A stretch of 64,000 nucleotides of DNA from contig NZ_CP049250.1 of the NCBI RefSeq assembly GCF_011046895.1, forward strand, positions 2,454,501 to 2,518,500. Direction: 5' to 3'. Of the stretch, positions 1 through 10,166 are shown in pieces (position 1 is the stretch's first letter; every line of letters begins with the position of its first letter). This DNA is from Rhizobium rhizoryzae. GTDB lineage: Bacteria; Pseudomonadota; Alphaproteobacteria; Rhizobiales; Rhizobiaceae. A program made the position numbers and the translations under genes. The notes beneath the pieces were generated by a model. That model saw nothing but the letters and a program-made list of their open reading frames with translations. It was not told the origin of the DNA and searched no databases.

Positions 1-310
1 GCGCCCTTATGATCGCCAGATAGGTCTCGACGTGCGAATTGTAGAGTTCGTCCAGATATTGAACTGGCATATCCTCATCGATGGCTTCGATGACGGAGGC
101 GGCCGTGCCGCGGCAGCGATGTGCTGACGAACATAGAAGCAGATCCGGCCTGAACCCGCTACTGGCGGCCATGCGAGCAACGGCATTTGCCTCCGCTATG
201 CCACGCTCATCCAACGTGCGGTCGAAGTCGCGCTCTCCGGGCTTCGGCCAACCGGAATGGGCATGCCGCATCAGGTAGATTTCGAAAGGGGGCGGGTTCG
301 GTTTTTCCAT
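1..310 (-). CDS. SixA-like phosphohistidine phosphatase, partial (N-terminal part)
   Basis: Reverse-strand reading frame open from an ATG at 308-310 to the left edge of the window, so only about the first 103 residues are visible. The protein begins MEKPNPPPFEIYLMRHAHSG. The LMRHAHSGW segment matches the RHG-type phosphate-binding motif of the histidine-phosphatase superfamily, and the following DRTLDERG and LLCSSAHRC stretches fit the SixA branch, which removes phosphate from histidine phosphotransfer domains. The second catalytic histidine would lie beyond the edge. It is divergent from dksA across 274 bp. The family is clear; the substrate is not. Confidence 0.75.
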   Translation of the reverse strand, partial: MEKPNPPPFEIYLMRHAHSGWPKPGERDFDRTLDERGIAEANAVARMAASSGFRPDLLLCSSAHRCRGTAASVIEAIDEDMPVQYLDELYNSHVETYLAIIRA

Positions 311-584
311 AAAACATTCGTAAGATAAGGAGGCTCAAAGGGAAGTAACAAGATCGCGTTATGGCCGTCAACACCACTATCTTTAGCGGATAACATATCA
401 GCTACAGATCAGGGTTGAGGAGGCGGGTCTACATGACTCTGACTAAAAGCGCATAAAATATAGTCGTTTAGCCGAAATTTATGACAGATTTAAAAATGTA
501 TTGATAAGGCTCACAAGGCTTGTGCAAGTCTGGTGTGTTGGAGTATAGGACGCCGCGTGAGAGCTGTTCTCCAGGAGAATTGCG
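311..584. other. Divergent intergenic region, sixA-like / dksA
   Basis: 274 bp between two divergent genes, so both promoters must lie here. I see no convincing -35/-10 pair, operator or hairpin. The only clear element is the dksA ribosome-binding site (AGGAGA) at 573-578. Confidence 0.4.
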
Positions 585-1004
585 TTGAGTGAGAAGATCG
601 ACCTTAGCAGCTACGTCCTCTCGGAAGACGAAGAGTTCATGAATGCCAATCAGCGGGCATACTTCCGAGCAAAGCTCATAGCCTGGAAAAATGACATATT
701 GAGGGAAGCGCGCGAAACCCTCGACCATCTAGCTGAAGAAAGCGCCAATCATCCCGATCTTGCCGACCGGGCATCTTCCGAAACCGATAGAGCCATTGAG
801 CTGCGTGCTCGCGATCGACAGAGAAAGCTGATCTCCAAGATCGATGCAGCGCTCCAGCGCATTGAAGACGGTACCTACGGCTATTGTGAAGAAACCGGCG
901 AACCAATCGGGCTGAAGCGTCTGGATGCTCGGCCGATAGCGACGCTTTCGATCGAGGCGCAGGAGCGCCACGAGCGACGGGAAAAGGTTTATCGCGACGA
1001 ATAA
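585..1004 (+). CDS. dksA: RNA polymerase-binding transcription factor DksA (single-cysteine type)
   Basis: 139 residues. DksA enters the RNA polymerase secondary channel and, with ppGpp, adjusts transcription of rRNA and biosynthetic promoters. The start is TTG with AGGAGA 6 nt upstream; no in-frame ATG lies nearby that would keep the conserved N-terminus. A long helical region (about 20-95) forms the coiled coil and is followed by the zinc-finger-like region. Only the first of the four canonical cysteines is present (C101); the positions of the other three are T104, S122 and A125. This C-T-S-A arrangement is known from other alphaproteobacterial DksA proteins, which do not need zinc. A clear terminator follows the gene. 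Confidence 0.9.
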   Translation: MSEKIDLSSYVLSEDEEFMNANQRAYFRAKLIAWKNDILREARETLDHLAEESANHPDLADRASSETDRAIELRARDRQRKLISKIDAALQRIEDGTYGYCEETGEPIGLKRLDARPIATLSIEAQERHERREKVYRDE

Positions 1005-1037
1005 TCGCGCTCGACCCGATCCGACTTCAAACTTTCC

Positions 1038-1066
1038 AGGCACGCCAACAAGCGTGCCTTTTTTAT
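1038..1066 (+). terminator. Rho-independent terminator of dksA
   Basis: Perfect 8-bp stem AGGCACGC / GCGTGCCT with loop CAACAA, followed directly by a T run (TTTTTT, then ATTT). It lies 33 bp after the dksA stop codon. Confidence 0.85.
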
Positions 1067-1091
1067 TTCGGCCATAGATCTTCTGATCTAC

Positions 1092-2192
1092 TCACTTCCC
1101 ATCGCGCGTCACGGACATTTCACCGAAAATCCGCGCAATCTCGTTTTGAAGCATTGGCTCCGCCGTGGCGCCGGTAACCCGCGGATTTGCCGGATCCCTG
1201 CGCGGCAGCATGGGCGTGAAGCTATCTTTCGCCGGGTCGCTCTTTTGCGCTGACAGGTTGTTGGCCATTTCTTCCTCAAGGATGCGATCGAATTCGCTGC
1301 CAAGAGAACGTGGCTTTGCTGCCTCCATGTCCGGTTCTTTGGCAACCGGCTGGGGAGGAGGGGAAACCGGAGGATCGGCTTGAACCGGCTTATCTGCTGA
1401 AGCGGGATCAAGGACCGCCGGTTCTGTTTTCGCAGGCGCAGGTACGGGGCTGCGGTCCACGGTCGGTTGGAAGACGCGCCGGCGCGCTGCGTCCAGCGCA
1501 TCGCTGGCAGCACCAATATCCGGTGCCTTTGATACTTCGGTTGCGCCATTTGTCGGACGGACCGGCTCTGTCACTGTCTGAACGGTGGGAACTGGCTCCA
1601 TCACGACTGGCTCGATGACGGTAGGCTTCTTCTGCCCTGCCTGCGGACGCTTTGCCGCCTCCACCACCGGCTCAAAGGATTTGGCCGGTTGGGCCCGTTG
1701 CGATGGCGTGGAAGGCGCCTGCGCCTCGGCAGGTGGGCTCTTGGGCTGAATTGAAGCTGTCGGTGCAGTGGGCGCGACATTAACGTCAGGTTTGGCGGCG
1801 GCGATTTGAGGCTGTGGAGCGGGAGCTTCGAGCCGAACATCTGAACTTGCTGCGGATGGCAGAGCGGTCGCCGTTGAGTAGGCAAGCGTTTCGCCATCCC
1901 GCGGCGCACCAATGCCGCTTTCGATAACGACATCCGTTGGACCGCCGATCATGACGAGATGTTCCACGTTGTCACGCCGGATCAAAACGATACGACGACG
2001 GGCGTCGACTGCCGCCGCGTCCAACACCTGGAGGCGTGGCTGACGGTTCTTTCCGCCACGCAGAAAGGGAGAGGGTCCGCTGCGACGGCGGATGAGATAA
2101 AGAATGCCGATCAAAAGCATGAGGCCAATGCCGACGCCAAGGACGGCGATGACCAGGCGGCTCCCGTAGGCAGTCATGAATTCATCCACCAT
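1092..2192 (-). CDS. FliO-like flagellar biosynthesis / membrane-anchored protein
   Basis: 366 residues. One strong transmembrane helix lies near the N-terminus (about 12-34), followed by a basic stretch and a compact domain (about 48-95) containing LQVLDAAAVDARRRIVLIRR and EHLVMIGGPTDVVIE. This is the pattern of the FliO/MopB family, which assists assembly of the flagellar export gate. The remaining 250 residues are low-complexity, rich in Pro, Ala and Val, and probably disordered. Rhizobia carry such FliO-domain proteins outside the flagellar cluster, so a flagellar role is uncertain. It is divergent from cckA. A second possible start is the ATG at 2177. Confidence 0.65.
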   Translation of the reverse strand: MVDEFMTAYGSRLVIAVLGVGIGLMLLIGILYLIRRRSGPSPFLRGGKNRQPRLQVLDAAAVDARRRIVLIRRDNVEHLVMIGGPTDVVIESGIGAPRDGETLAYSTATALPSAASSDVRLEAPAPQPQIAAAKPDVNVAPTAPTASIQPKSPPAEAQAPSTPSQRAQPAKSFEPVVEAAKRPQAGQKKPTVIEPVVMEPVPTVQTVTEPVRPTNGATEVSKAPDIGAASDALDAARRRVFQPTVDRSPVPAPAKTEPAVLDPASADKPVQADPPVSPPPQPVAKEPDMEAAKPRSLGSEFDRILEEEMANNLSAQKSDPAKDSFTPMLPRRDPANPRVTGATAEPMLQNEIARIFGEMSVTRDGK

Positions 2193-2498
2193 GGTTGTCT
2201 TCTACTCCAACTGTTTCAGCAATCTCGACCCGTACGGCAGGAAGCTCACCCTACCAGCAGGCCTGAGCAAGCGGCAAGATATGGATCAAGTAGCCATGCG
2301 TAGCACCGCTTCGGCCATCCTGCAGTGCGAGATATGGCCGGAATCAGAAGCGAGACAATGCCGTAGACTGCTTTCTCAACGGGTTTCTTTGCTGCGGCGC
2401 TTTTTGCGGCCTCGCCAAATTGCTATGGAAGTTGTTGGATCGATTCCACGTTCGCGCTTGGCGCGGGTCTGGGCTCGGCTTCGAGAGTGCGAGGTGTG
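2193..2498. other. Divergent intergenic region, fliO-like / cckA
   Basis: 306 bp between divergent genes. I find no recognisable operator, terminator, repeat or small gene. A weak GAGG ribosome-binding site at 2491-2494 serves cckA. Promoters must be present but I cannot place them by eye. Confidence 0.35.
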
Positions 2499-5129
2499 AT
2501 GACGAAATCGCAGCCGACAGGCAGCATGGATGCGCCGCTGGTGGATCGCGGCAGACGCAGCGGAACCGTTTTGCGGCTGCTTGTGCTTGCGCTGATTCTC
2601 GTGGGCGTTTCGATTGCGTTCGTCCTGTTCAAGGAGGCCATGAACAACGAGTTCGTCCTTGGCGTCCTTGGCATCCTCGCTATGGTCGGCATCTTCTTTA
2701 TCGTTTCGTCGATCATCGGTCTTGTGGAGGTCATGCCGCAGAGCCGTTCGGACGAATTCGCGGGCACCTACCTGGCCAGTCATCCCGACGGCATTCTGGT
2801 GACCGATGAGCGAGGCCGAATTCTCTATGCCAACGCGGCCTATGGCCGGCTGACCGGCGCAACCAAGGCTGCCAATGCTCAATCCCTCGAGGCGCTGCTT
2901 TCAAAGAACAAGGAAGCGACCGAGGCGCTTTACAGATTGACGGCGGCGCTACGCGAGGGGCGGGAGAGCCATGAGGAGTTTCGCCTGCTGAAACCGCTCG
3001 GACGCAGTTCGGGCAGCGGATCGGGTGCGCACTGGTATCGGCTGAAAGCCCGTATTCTAAAGTCCGCCAACCAGAAGCAGCCTTTCGACGTTTGGCAGCT
3101 TTCCGACATTACCGCTGAACGGGACGATCAGGAGCGGTTTTTCCGCGAACTCCAGAATGCCATCGATTATCTGGATCACGCCCCTGCGGGCTTCTTCTCT
3201 GCGGGCAAAAAAGGCGAGATCTTCTACCTGAATGCGACGCTTGCGGAATGGCTGGCTCTCGACCTGACCAAGTTTGCACCCGGTTCGATGAACATCACCG
3301 ACATTGTTGCGGGCGAGGGGATGGCGCTTATCCAGTCTGTGCAGCCGGGTGCCGGCCAGACGCGGACAGAGACGCTCGATCTCGACCTTCGACGCGCGAA
3401 CGGGCAGAGCTTGCCCGTCAGGCTGGTGCACAGTGTATCTTCCATGCGAGACGGTGCTCCGGGCGAGAGCCGGACCATTGTTCTCGACCGGCCACGCGGA
3501 GAGGGTGCCGACGGCTCTGCCTCGGCGATGCGTTTTACACGCTTCTTCAACAATACGCCGATGGCTATCGCGTCGATCGGGGGCGACGGCAAGATCCTGC
3601 GTATCAATGCACCATTCCTGCGGCTGTTTGCGGGCGTGGTCTCGCGCGATGATGTTGACCGAGGCGTAACGCTTGATGTCATCATCCATGAAGGCGCGCG
3701 CGCCGACCTGATGCGTGCGCTGGCGGCTGCGAAGGATCGCCAGGGCGATATCGCGCCGATTGATTGCCGCCATCCAGGTGACGAAGCGCGTCACGTGCGT
3801 TTCTACGTCAACGCGGTGATCGACGAGAGCGATGAGGCACCGGAAGAGGTTGCAATCATCTATGCTGTAGAAACGACCGAGCAGAAAGCGCTCGAGACGC
3901 AGATGGCGCAGACGCAGAAGATGAATGCTGTCGGCACCCTCGCCGGCGGCATTGCGCATGATTTCAACAATGTCCTGACGGCCATTCTCCTATCGTCGGA
4001 TCATCTCTTGCTGCAGGCGCGTCCGTCCGATGCGAGTTTTGCGGATCTCATGGAGATCAAGCGGAATGCAAATCGTGCGGCCGTGCTGGTTCGCCAGTTG
4101 CTGGCATTCTCGCGCAAGCAGACCATGCGTCCGGCCGTTCTGAACCTGACCGATGTGGTCGGCGACCTGCGCATGCTTGTGGATCGCCTGATTTCCGGCA
4201 CCAATGTGAAGCTCGACGTGCAATATGGCCGCGATCTCTGGCCGGTGCGGACTGACCTGTCGCAGTTCGAACAGGTGCTGATCAACCTGTGTGTTAACGC
4301 GCGCGACGCCATGCCGAGTGGCGGCCAGATTCGTATCAGGACGAGGAATGTCTCGTGGGACGAAGTTGGCGGCTTCGCCAATGCAAGGCTCCCGAACGAG
4401 GACTTCGTTCTGGTTGAAGTGTCCGACAATGGCACCGGCATTCCGCCGGAAATCATGGACAAGATCTTCGAACCCTTCTTCACGACCAAGGAAGTCGGCA
4501 AGGGAACCGGTCTCGGCCTTTCCATGGTCTATGGAATCGTCAAGCAATCGGGCGGATACATCTATCCGGAATCAGAAGTCGGTGTCGGTACGACTTTCCG
4601 CGTCTTCCTTCCCCGCCACATTCCAGAAGTTCAGCCAGTCGTTCCGGGGGCGACCGGTTCTGCCAGTGGGGCAGCAGCGGAAGCGCCGCCGTCCGCCGCT
4701 GTATCTGAACAGGCCGTATCCGCTGCCAGCAACGAGAACGTCGATCTCACCGGTAACTCTGCCGTCGTCCTTTTGGTGGAGGATGAGGAGGCGGTACGGC
4801 GGGGCGGCAAGCGCATGCTCGAGACCAGAGGGTATACGGTCCACGAAGCTGGCTCGGGAACCGAAGCACTTGAAATAATGGAAGAGCTTGAGGGCAAGGT
4901 CGATATCGTCGTTTCAGACGTCGTCATGCCGGAGATGGATGGGCCGAGCCTGTTGCGGGAATTGCGGAAATCCTATCCCGATCTCAAGTTCATCTTTGTT
5001 TCCGGCTACGCGGAAGATGCGTTCGCCAAGAACCTTCCGGCCGATGCGAAGTTTGGTTTCCTGCCGAAGCCCTTCTCGCTGAAGCAACTGGCTGTCGCCG
5101 TGCGGGAAATGCTCGACCGGAACGATTGA
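2499..5129 (+). CDS. cckA: Hybrid sensor histidine kinase CckA
   Basis: 876 residues. CckA is the bifunctional kinase/phosphatase that passes phosphate through ChpT to CtrA and CpdR and so controls the alphaproteobacterial cell cycle. Two transmembrane helices (about 24-44 and 51-74) are followed by PAS-like domains (about 80-450), a HisKA domain with the phospho-accepting histidine in GGIAHDFNN (H487), an ATPase domain with DNGTGIP and [11 protein letters not shown] (about 640-690), a Pro/Ala-rich linker, and a C-terminal receiver domain with the phospho-accepting aspartate in [12 protein letters not shown] (D807). The order and length match rhizobial CckA. I chose the ATG at 2499; an in-frame GTG at 2487 is an alternative. 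recA follows after about 185 bp with its own SOS control. Confidence 0.92.
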   Translation: MTKSQPTGSMDAPLVDRGRRSGTVLRLLVLALILVGVSIAFVLFKEAMNNEFVLGVLGILAMVGIFFIVSSIIGLVEVMPQSRSDEFAGTYLASHPDGILVTDERGRILYANAAYGRLTGATKAANAQSLEALLSKNKEATEALYRLTAALREGRESHEEFRLLKPLGRSSGSGSGAHWYRLKARILKSANQKQPFDVWQLSDITAERDDQERFFRELQNAIDYLDHAPAGFFSAGKKGEIFYLNATLAEWLALDLTKFAPGSMNITDIVAGEGMALIQSVQPGAGQTRTETLDLDLRRANGQSLPVRLVHSVSSMRDGAPGESRTIVLDRPRGEGADGSASAMRFTRFFNNTPMAIASIGGDGKILRINAPFLRLFAGVVSRDDVDRGVTLDVIIHEGARADLMRALAAAKDRQGDIAPIDCRHPGDEARHVRFYVNAVIDESDEAPEEVAIIYAVETTEQKALETQMAQTQKMNAVGTLAGGIAHDFNNVLTAILLSSDHLLLQARPSDASFADLMEIKRNANRAAVLVRQLLAFSRKQTMRPAVLNLTDVVGDLRMLVDRLISGTNVKLDVQYGRDLWPVRTDLSQFEQVLINLCVNARDAMPSGGQIRIRTRNVSWDEVGGFANARLPNEDFVLVEVSDNGTGIPPEIMDKIFEPFFTTKEVGKGTGLGLSMVYGIVKQSGGYIYPESEVGVGTTFRVFLPRHIPEVQPVVPGATGSASGAAAEAPPSAAVSEQAVSAASNENVDLTGNSAVVLLVEDEEAVRRGGKRMLETRGYTVHEAGSGTEALEIMEELEGKVDIVVSDVVMPEMDGPSLLRELRKSYPDLKFIFVSGYAEDAFAKNLPADAKFGFLPKPFSLKQLAVAVREMLDRND

Positions 5130-5146
5130 GAACAAAAGGTGGTTGG

Positions 5147-5161
5147 GAACAAACGGCGTAC
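5147..5161 (+). promoter_or_regulatory. LexA (SOS) box 1 upstream of recA, GAAC-N7-GTAC
   Basis: GAAC at 5147-5150 and GTAC at 5158-5161, spaced by exactly 7 bp. This matches the rhizobial SOS operator type described for recA (GAACN7GTAC). It lies 18 bp after the cckA stop codon and 153 bp before the recA start. The motif match is direct; LexA binding is inferred. Confidence 0.6.
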
Positions 5162-5175
5162 GCTAAATTAGTGGC

Positions 5176-5190
5176 GAACGCAGAGTGAAC
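5176..5190 (+). promoter_or_regulatory. LexA (SOS) box 2 upstream of recA, GAAC-N7-GAAC
   Basis: GAAC at 5176-5179 and GAAC at 5187-5190, separated by 7 bp: the direct-repeat form of the alphaproteobacterial LexA box (equivalent to GTTCN7GTTC read on the other strand). Confidence 0.6.
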
Positions 5191-5243
5191 AAGATCGCGT
5201 TTTTCCATTGTTGTCAGGCTCTTAGCTGGGGCTTGCCAAATGA

Positions 5244-5258
5244 GAACAAAATAGGTAC
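5244..5258 (+). promoter_or_regulatory. LexA (SOS) box 3 upstream of recA, GAAC-N7-GTAC
   Basis: GAAC at 5244-5247 and GTAC at 5255-5258 with 7 bp between them. It is the copy closest to the recA start (57 bp) and so the most likely to overlap the promoter. Confidence 0.7.
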
Positions 5259-5314
5259 AAATGATTCATCGGCTGGTTCGTTGCGAGCCCTGCTGCTTAA
5301 CCCAGAGGTGAATC

Positions 5315-6403
5315 ATGGCTCAGAATTCGTTGCGGCTCGTAGAGGAAAAGTCAGTGGATAAAAGTAAGGCGTTGGAGGCAGCACTTTCTCAGATCGAACG
5401 ATCCTTTGGTAAGGGTTCGATCATGAAGCTTGGCGCGAACGAAAGTGTCGTCGAAATCGAGACTGTGTCGACGGGTTCGCTCAGTCTCGATATCGCGCTT
5501 GGTATTGGTGGTCTGCCGAAGGGGCGTATCATCGAAATCTATGGACCGGAAAGCTCTGGTAAGACGACGCTCGCCCTTCAGACGATCGCTGAAGCCCAGA
5601 AGAAGGGTGGCGTGTGTGCTTTCGTTGACGCCGAGCACGCTCTCGATCCGGTCTATGCCCGTAAGCTGGGTGTCGATCTCCAGAACCTCCTGATCTCGCA
5701 GCCTGACACGGGCGAACAGGCGCTGGAGATCACCGATACGCTGGTTCGCTCCGGTGCGGTTGATGTTCTCGTGGTCGATTCGGTTGCTGCCTTGACGCCT
5801 CGTGCAGAAATCGAAGGCGAGATGGGTGATAGCCTTCCGGGCCTTCAGGCGCGCCTGATGAGCCAGGCTCTGCGCAAGCTGACTGCTTCGATTTCCCGTT
5901 CGAATTGCATGGTCATCTTCATCAACCAGATCCGCATGAAGATCGGCGTCATGTTCGGTTCGCCCGAAACCACGACAGGCGGCAATGCGCTAAAGTTCTA
6001 TGCTTCGGTTCGTCTCGATATCCGCCGTATCGGCGCGGTCAAGGAGCGTGAAGAGGTTGTCGGCAACCAGACCCGTGTGAAGGTTGTCAAGAACAAGATG
6101 GCGCCTCCCTTCAAGCAGGTTGAGTTCGACATCATGTACGGCGAAGGCGTGTCCAAGACTGGTGAACTTGTTGACCTGGGTGTGAAGGCGGGTATCGTCG
6201 AAAAGTCGGGCGCCTGGTTCTCTTACAACAGCCAGCGGCTGGGGCAGGGACGTGAGAACGCCAAGACGTTCCTTCGCGAAAATCCGGAACTGGCGCGCGA
6301 GATCGAAACCGCCCTTCGCCAGAACGCCGGTCTGATAGCAGATCGCTTCCTGCAGAATGGTGGGCCGGACAGCAATGCTGACGATGGCGATCCGGATGCC
6401 TGA
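5315..6403 (+). CDS. recA: Recombinase A
   Basis: 362 residues, normal for RecA. It is the ATP-dependent DNA strand-exchange protein and the co-protease that triggers LexA self-cleavage. Walker [10 protein letters not shown] is near residue 75, the [19 protein letters not shown] region is intact, and the DNA-binding loop region [20 protein letters not shown] is present. The C-terminus is acidic ([10 protein letters not shown]). The ATG is preceded by GAGGTG. The sequence closely resembles Agrobacterium/Rhizobium RecA. Expression is probably SOS-controlled through the three boxes upstream, and a strong terminator follows. Confidence 0.98.
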   Translation: MAQNSLRLVEEKSVDKSKALEAALSQIERSFGKGSIMKLGANESVVEIETVSTGSLSLDIALGIGGLPKGRIIEIYGPESSGKTTLALQTIAEAQKKGGVCAFVDAEHALDPVYARKLGVDLQNLLISQPDTGEQALEITDTLVRSGAVDVLVVDSVAALTPRAEIEGEMGDSLPGLQARLMSQALRKLTASISRSNCMVIFINQIRMKIGVMFGSPETTTGGNALKFYASVRLDIRRIGAVKEREEVVGNQTRVKVVKNKMAPPFKQVEFDIMYGEGVSKTGELVDLGVKAGIVEKSGAWFSYNSQRLGQGRENAKTFLRENPELAREIETALRQNAGLIADRFLQNGGPDSNADDGDPDA

Positions 6404-6436
6404 TGCATCGTTTGCAGTGATTGCATGATCATTGGA

Positions 6437-6475
6437 ATGGCTGCGTGGTGTAAACCGCGTGGCCATTTTCTTGTT
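6437..6475 (+). terminator. Rho-independent terminator of recA
   Basis: A 13-bp RNA stem (6437-6449 with 6454-6466, several G-U pairs) closed by a GTAA tetraloop and followed by TTTTCTTGTT. It lies between recA and alaS. Confidence 0.8.
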
Positions 6476-6560
6476 AAGCTGGACAGTATTCAGCGAGAAC
6501 GTTAAAAGCCAAAAGCTTTGAAAGATGGGGACCGCGGTTGGCGGTATAGAAGGGTTTTGC

Positions 6561-9221
6561 ATGAGTGGCGTGAATGAGATCCGGTCGACCTTCCTCGACT
6601 ATTTCCGGAAGAACGGTCACGAAATTGTTTCGTCGAGCCCGCTGGTGCCGCGCAACGACCCCACCCTCATGTTCACCAATGCCGGCATGGTGCAGTTCAA
6701 GAACGTATTCACCGGACTTGAGACGAGACCGTACACGACAGCTTCGACTTCCCAGAAGGTCGTGCGCGCCGGCGGCAAGCATAACGACCTCGACAATGTC
6801 GGCTATACGGCGCGCCATCTGACCTTCTTCGAAATGCTCGGCAATTTCTCGTTCGGCGACTACTTCAAGGAACGGGCAATCGAACTTGCATGGAACCTGG
6901 TGACTAAGGGTTTCGACCTTCCGAAGGATCGCCTGCTGGTAACCGTTTATGCGGATGATGACGAGGCAGCATCGCTTTGGAAGAAGATCGCCGGTTTCTC
7001 GGATGACAAGATTATTCGCATCCCGACCTCCGACAATTTCTGGCAGATGGGTGACACCGGCCCGTGCGGTCCCTGCTCTGAAATCTTCATCGATCAGGGT
7101 GAACATGTCTGGGGCGGCCCTCCGGGTTCTCCGGAAGAAGATGGCGACCGCTTCCTCGAATTCTGGAACCTCGTCTTCATGCAGTTCGAGCAGACGGCGC
7201 CGGGTGAGCGTACACCTCTACCACGTCCGTCGATTGATACCGGTCTCGGTCTCGAGCGCATGGCCTGCATCCTGCAGGGCGTGCAGAGCGTGTTCGAAAC
7301 CGATCTCTTCAAGACCCTGATCTCCGCGACGGAAGATGTTGTAGGCGCCAAGGCTGAGGGTGATCAGGCCGCAAGCTTCCGGGTCATTGCCGATCACCTG
7401 CGCTCTTCGGCGTTCCTGATTGCCGACGGTGTTCTGCCTTCAAACGAAGGTCGCGGTTATGTTTTGCGTCGCATCATGCGTCGCGGCATGCGCCACATGC
7501 AATTGCTCGGCGCGCGCGAGCCCCTGATGTACAAGCTTCTTCCGGCTCTGGTCGGTGAGATGGGGCGCGCCTATCCGGAACTCAATCGGGCCGAAGCGCT
7601 GATTTCCGAGACGCTGAAGCTGGAAGAATCGAAGTTCCGCACCACGCTGGCCCGCGGCCTTTCGCTTCTGTCGGATGCGACCGAGACCTTGCACAAGGGT
7701 GACTCGCTTGATGGCGAAACCGCCTTCAAGCTCTACGATACCTATGGTTTCCCGCTCGATCTGACGCAGGATGCTCTGCGTGCACGCGGGATCGGCGTCG
7801 ACCTGACGGGCTTCAACGATGCGATGCAGCGCCAGAAGGCTGAGGCGCGCGCAAACTGGGCGGGTTCCGGCGAAAAAGCGACGGAAGGTGTCTGGTTTGA
7901 ACTCAAGGAGAAATTCGGCGCCACCGAATTCCTGGGCTATGACACAGAGGCTGCGGAAGGCGTTGTTCTGGCGATCGTTCGTGACGGTGTGGCAATCGAC
8001 AAGGCGGTTGCCGGCGACAAGATCCAGATCGTTGTCAACCAGACACCGTTCTATGGCGAATCGGGTGGTCAGATGGGCGATACCGGTATGATCTCGACGG
8101 ATCATGCCAAGGTGATTGTTTCCGACACGCAGAAGAAGGGTGAAGGGCTGTTCGTTCACTCGGCCACCATTGCCGAAGGCGGTCTGAAGGTCGGAGATGC
8201 AGTTGTCTTGACGGTCGATCATACTCGCCGGTCGAGGCTGCGTGCCAACCATTCCGCAACGCACCTGCTGCATGAGGCGCTGCGTGAAGTTCTCGGCACG
8301 CACGTCGCTCAGAAGGGCTCTTTGGTCGCGCCGGAGCGCCTTCGCTTCGACGTCTCTCATCCAAAGCCGATGTCTGCGGAGGAACTGCAGAAGGTCGAAG
8401 ACATGGCCAATGCCATCATCTTGCAGAACGCGCCGGTCACAACGCGCTTGATGAGTGTGGATGATGCCATTGCCGAAGGCGCCATGGCGCTTTTCGGCGA
8501 GAAGTACGGCGATGAGGTTCGTGTCGTGTCTATGGGCACCGGCATTGAGGGTAGCAAGGCCGGTAAGCCGTATTCCATCGAACTTTGCGGTGGCACCCAT
8601 GTTTCCGCTACGGGCGATATCGGTCTGGTGCGTGTGCTGGGCGAAAGCGCGGTCGGTTCGGGCGTGCGTCGCGTCGAGGCTGTTACTGGTGAAGGCGCTC
8701 GGGCCTATCTTGCTGAGCAGGATGAGCGCGTGAAGGCTCTGGCGGGGCTGCTGAAGGTGCAGCCAACCGATGTCTATTCCCGTGTCGAAGCCTTGATGGA
8801 TGAACGCAAGAAGCTCGAGAAGGAGCTTGCGGATGCGCGCCGGAAACTTGCCATGGGTGGATCTCAAGGCGCAGCTGCACCAGAGGCTCGTGACGTCAAC
8901 GGCGTCAAGTACATTGGTAGGGCCGTAACCGGCGTCGATGCAAAGGACCTTAAGGGTCTTGTCGACGACGCCAAGTCTTCTCTCGGTTCCGGGGTCGTGC
9001 TGCTGATTGCTGTCAGTGATGATGGTAAGGCGAGCGCGGTTGTCGGTGTGACCGAAGATCTGACGGCTCGCCTCAGTGCCGTCGATCTCGTCCGTGTTGC
9101 CTCGGCAAGTCTTGGCGGAAAGGGCGGCGGTGGTCGTGCTGACATGGCGCAGGCCGGTGGTCCTGACGGAAGTCAAGCCGAGGCGGCGATCGAGGCCGTT
9201 GCCGCGGCGATCGCAGGCTGA
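6561..9221 (+). CDS. alaS: Alanyl-tRNA synthetase
   Basis: 886 residues, full length for AlaRS, which charges tRNA-Ala and hydrolyses mischarged Ser/Gly-tRNA. The catalytic domain starts with [16 protein letters not shown] and contains the class II motif 2 region around [19 protein letters not shown]. The editing domain carries [12 protein letters not shown] (HxxxH) and [13 protein letters not shown], the zinc-coordinating part. A C-terminal oligomerisation/C-Ala region ends the protein with [17 protein letters not shown] place the start at the ATG at 6561 because AGAAGG lies 7 nt upstream; an in-frame extension back to 6525 lacks a ribosome-binding site. Transcribed separately from recA, given the terminator between them. 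Confidence 0.97.
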   Translation: MSGVNEIRSTFLDYFRKNGHEIVSSSPLVPRNDPTLMFTNAGMVQFKNVFTGLETRPYTTASTSQKVVRAGGKHNDLDNVGYTARHLTFFEMLGNFSFGDYFKERAIELAWNLVTKGFDLPKDRLLVTVYADDDEAASLWKKIAGFSDDKIIRIPTSDNFWQMGDTGPCGPCSEIFIDQGEHVWGGPPGSPEEDGDRFLEFWNLVFMQFEQTAPGERTPLPRPSIDTGLGLERMACILQGVQSVFETDLFKTLISATEDVVGAKAEGDQAASFRVIADHLRSSAFLIADGVLPSNEGRGYVLRRIMRRGMRHMQLLGAREPLMYKLLPALVGEMGRAYPELNRAEALISETLKLEESKFRTTLARGLSLLSDATETLHKGDSLDGETAFKLYDTYGFPLDLTQDALRARGIGVDLTGFNDAMQRQKAEARANWAGSGEKATEGVWFELKEKFGATEFLGYDTEAAEGVVLAIVRDGVAIDKAVAGDKIQIVVNQTPFYGESGGQMGDTGMISTDHAKVIVSDTQKKGEGLFVHSATIAEGGLKVGDAVVLTVDHTRRSRLRANHSATHLLHEALREVLGTHVAQKGSLVAPERLRFDVSHPKPMSAEELQKVEDMANAIILQNAPVTTRLMSVDDAIAEGAMALFGEKYGDEVRVVSMGTGIEGSKAGKPYSIELCGGTHVSATGDIGLVRVLGESAVGSGVRRVEAVTGEGARAYLAEQDERVKALAGLLKVQPTDVYSRVEALMDERKKLEKELADARRKLAMGGSQGAAAPEARDVNGVKYIGRAVTGVDAKDLKGLVDDAKSSLGSGVVLLIAVSDDGKASAVVGVTEDLTARLSAVDLVRVASASLGGKGGGGRADMAQAGGPDGSQAEAAIEAVAAAIAG

Positions 9222-9234
9222 GACGCGAATAAGA

Positions 9235-9266
9235 GAGCCCGGTTTCTTTTCTTGCGAGACCGGGTT
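9235..9266 (+). other. Stem-loop between alaS and ttcA
   Basis: An 11-bp imperfect RNA stem (AGCCCGGTTTC pairing with GAGACCGGGTT, including G-U pairs) just after alaS. No T run follows, so it is either a weak terminator or a processing/stability hairpin ahead of ttcA. Confidence 0.4.
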
Positions 9267-9285
9267 CATTCGGATGGAGAAAAGC

Positions 9286-10158
9286 GTGACGCTGGCAGCG
9301 CCGATTGAAGATATGGACGACGCGGCTGACGTTGAGAATTCTTTTCCCAACGATCTCTATGCGCATGCTCCACAGACAACAGCGTTTAACAAGCTGAGAA
9401 AGCGGCTTCTGCGGCAGGTCCGTCAGGCGATTGAAGATTTCAATATGCTTGGCTCGCAGAAGCGGTGGCTGATCGGCCTTTCAGGCGGCAAGGATTCCTA
9501 TTCATTGCTGGCGCTGCTGATGGATCTCAAATGGCGCGGCTTGCTGCCGGTCGATCTCATCGCCTGCAACCTCGACCAAGGTCAGCCGAATTTTCCAAAG
9601 CATGTCCTGCCGGATTATCTCAAGGGTATCAACGTCCCGCATCGGATCGAGTATCGCGATACCTATTCCGTCGTGAAGGAAAAGGTGCCAGAGGGCGCAA
9701 CCTATTGCTCGCTCTGTTCCAGGCTGCGGCGCGGCAATCTGTATCGTATTGCCCGCGAGGAGAGCTGCGACGCGCTGGTTCTGGGTCATCACCGGGATGA
9801 TATTCTCGAAACCTTCTTCATGAACCTCTTTCACGGCGGACGCCTGGCGGCGATGCCGGCGAAGCTGTTGAATGACGAGGGCGATCTGTTCGTGTTACGG
9901 CCGCTTGCCTACTGCGCGGAAGAAGATCTGGCCAAGTTTGCAGCGCTGATGCAGTTTCCCATTATTCCGTGTGATCTCTGCGGTTCCCAGGATGGGCTAC
10001 AGCGCAATGCCATGAAGCAGATGCTATCGACCATGGAACTGCAGATGCCCGGTCGCAAGGACCGGATGCTGCGGGCGCTTTCCCATGTCAATCCTTCCCA
10101 TTTGCTGGACCCGAACCTGTTCGACTTTGCGGGTCTGACGCCTTCCCCCAAGAGTTGA
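9286..10158 (+). CDS. ttcA: tRNA 2-thiocytidine(32) synthetase TtcA
   Basis: 290 residues. TtcA is an Fe-S-dependent PP-loop ATPase that thiolates cytidine 32 of some tRNAs. The P-loop SGGKDS and the two conserved cysteine pairs, CSLC and CDLC, are present, with the LGHHRDD motif between them. The start is uncertain: GTG at 9286 has a good GGAG 6 nt upstream, while an ATG at 9274 in the same frame has none. It follows alaS by 64 bp and could be co-transcribed with it; the next gene starts 8 bp after the stop. The cluster needs Fe-S assembly, which the suf operon in this window supplies. Confidence 0.92.
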   Translation: MTLAAPIEDMDDAADVENSFPNDLYAHAPQTTAFNKLRKRLLRQVRQAIEDFNMLGSQKRWLIGLSGGKDSYSLLALLMDLKWRGLLPVDLIACNLDQGQPNFPKHVLPDYLKGINVPHRIEYRDTYSVVKEKVPEGATYCSLCSRLRRGNLYRIAREESCDALVLGHHRDDILETFFMNLFHGGRLAAMPAKLLNDEGDLFVLRPLAYCAEEDLAKFAALMQFPIIPCDLCGSQDGLQRNAMKQMLSTMELQMPGRKDRMLRALSHVNPSHLLDPNLFDFAGLTPSPKS

Positions 10159-10166
10159 GGTCATTC

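Noticed and set aside
7440-9350. 636-codon open frame on the minus strand
   Set aside because: Antisense to alaS, without motifs; another consequence of codon bias.
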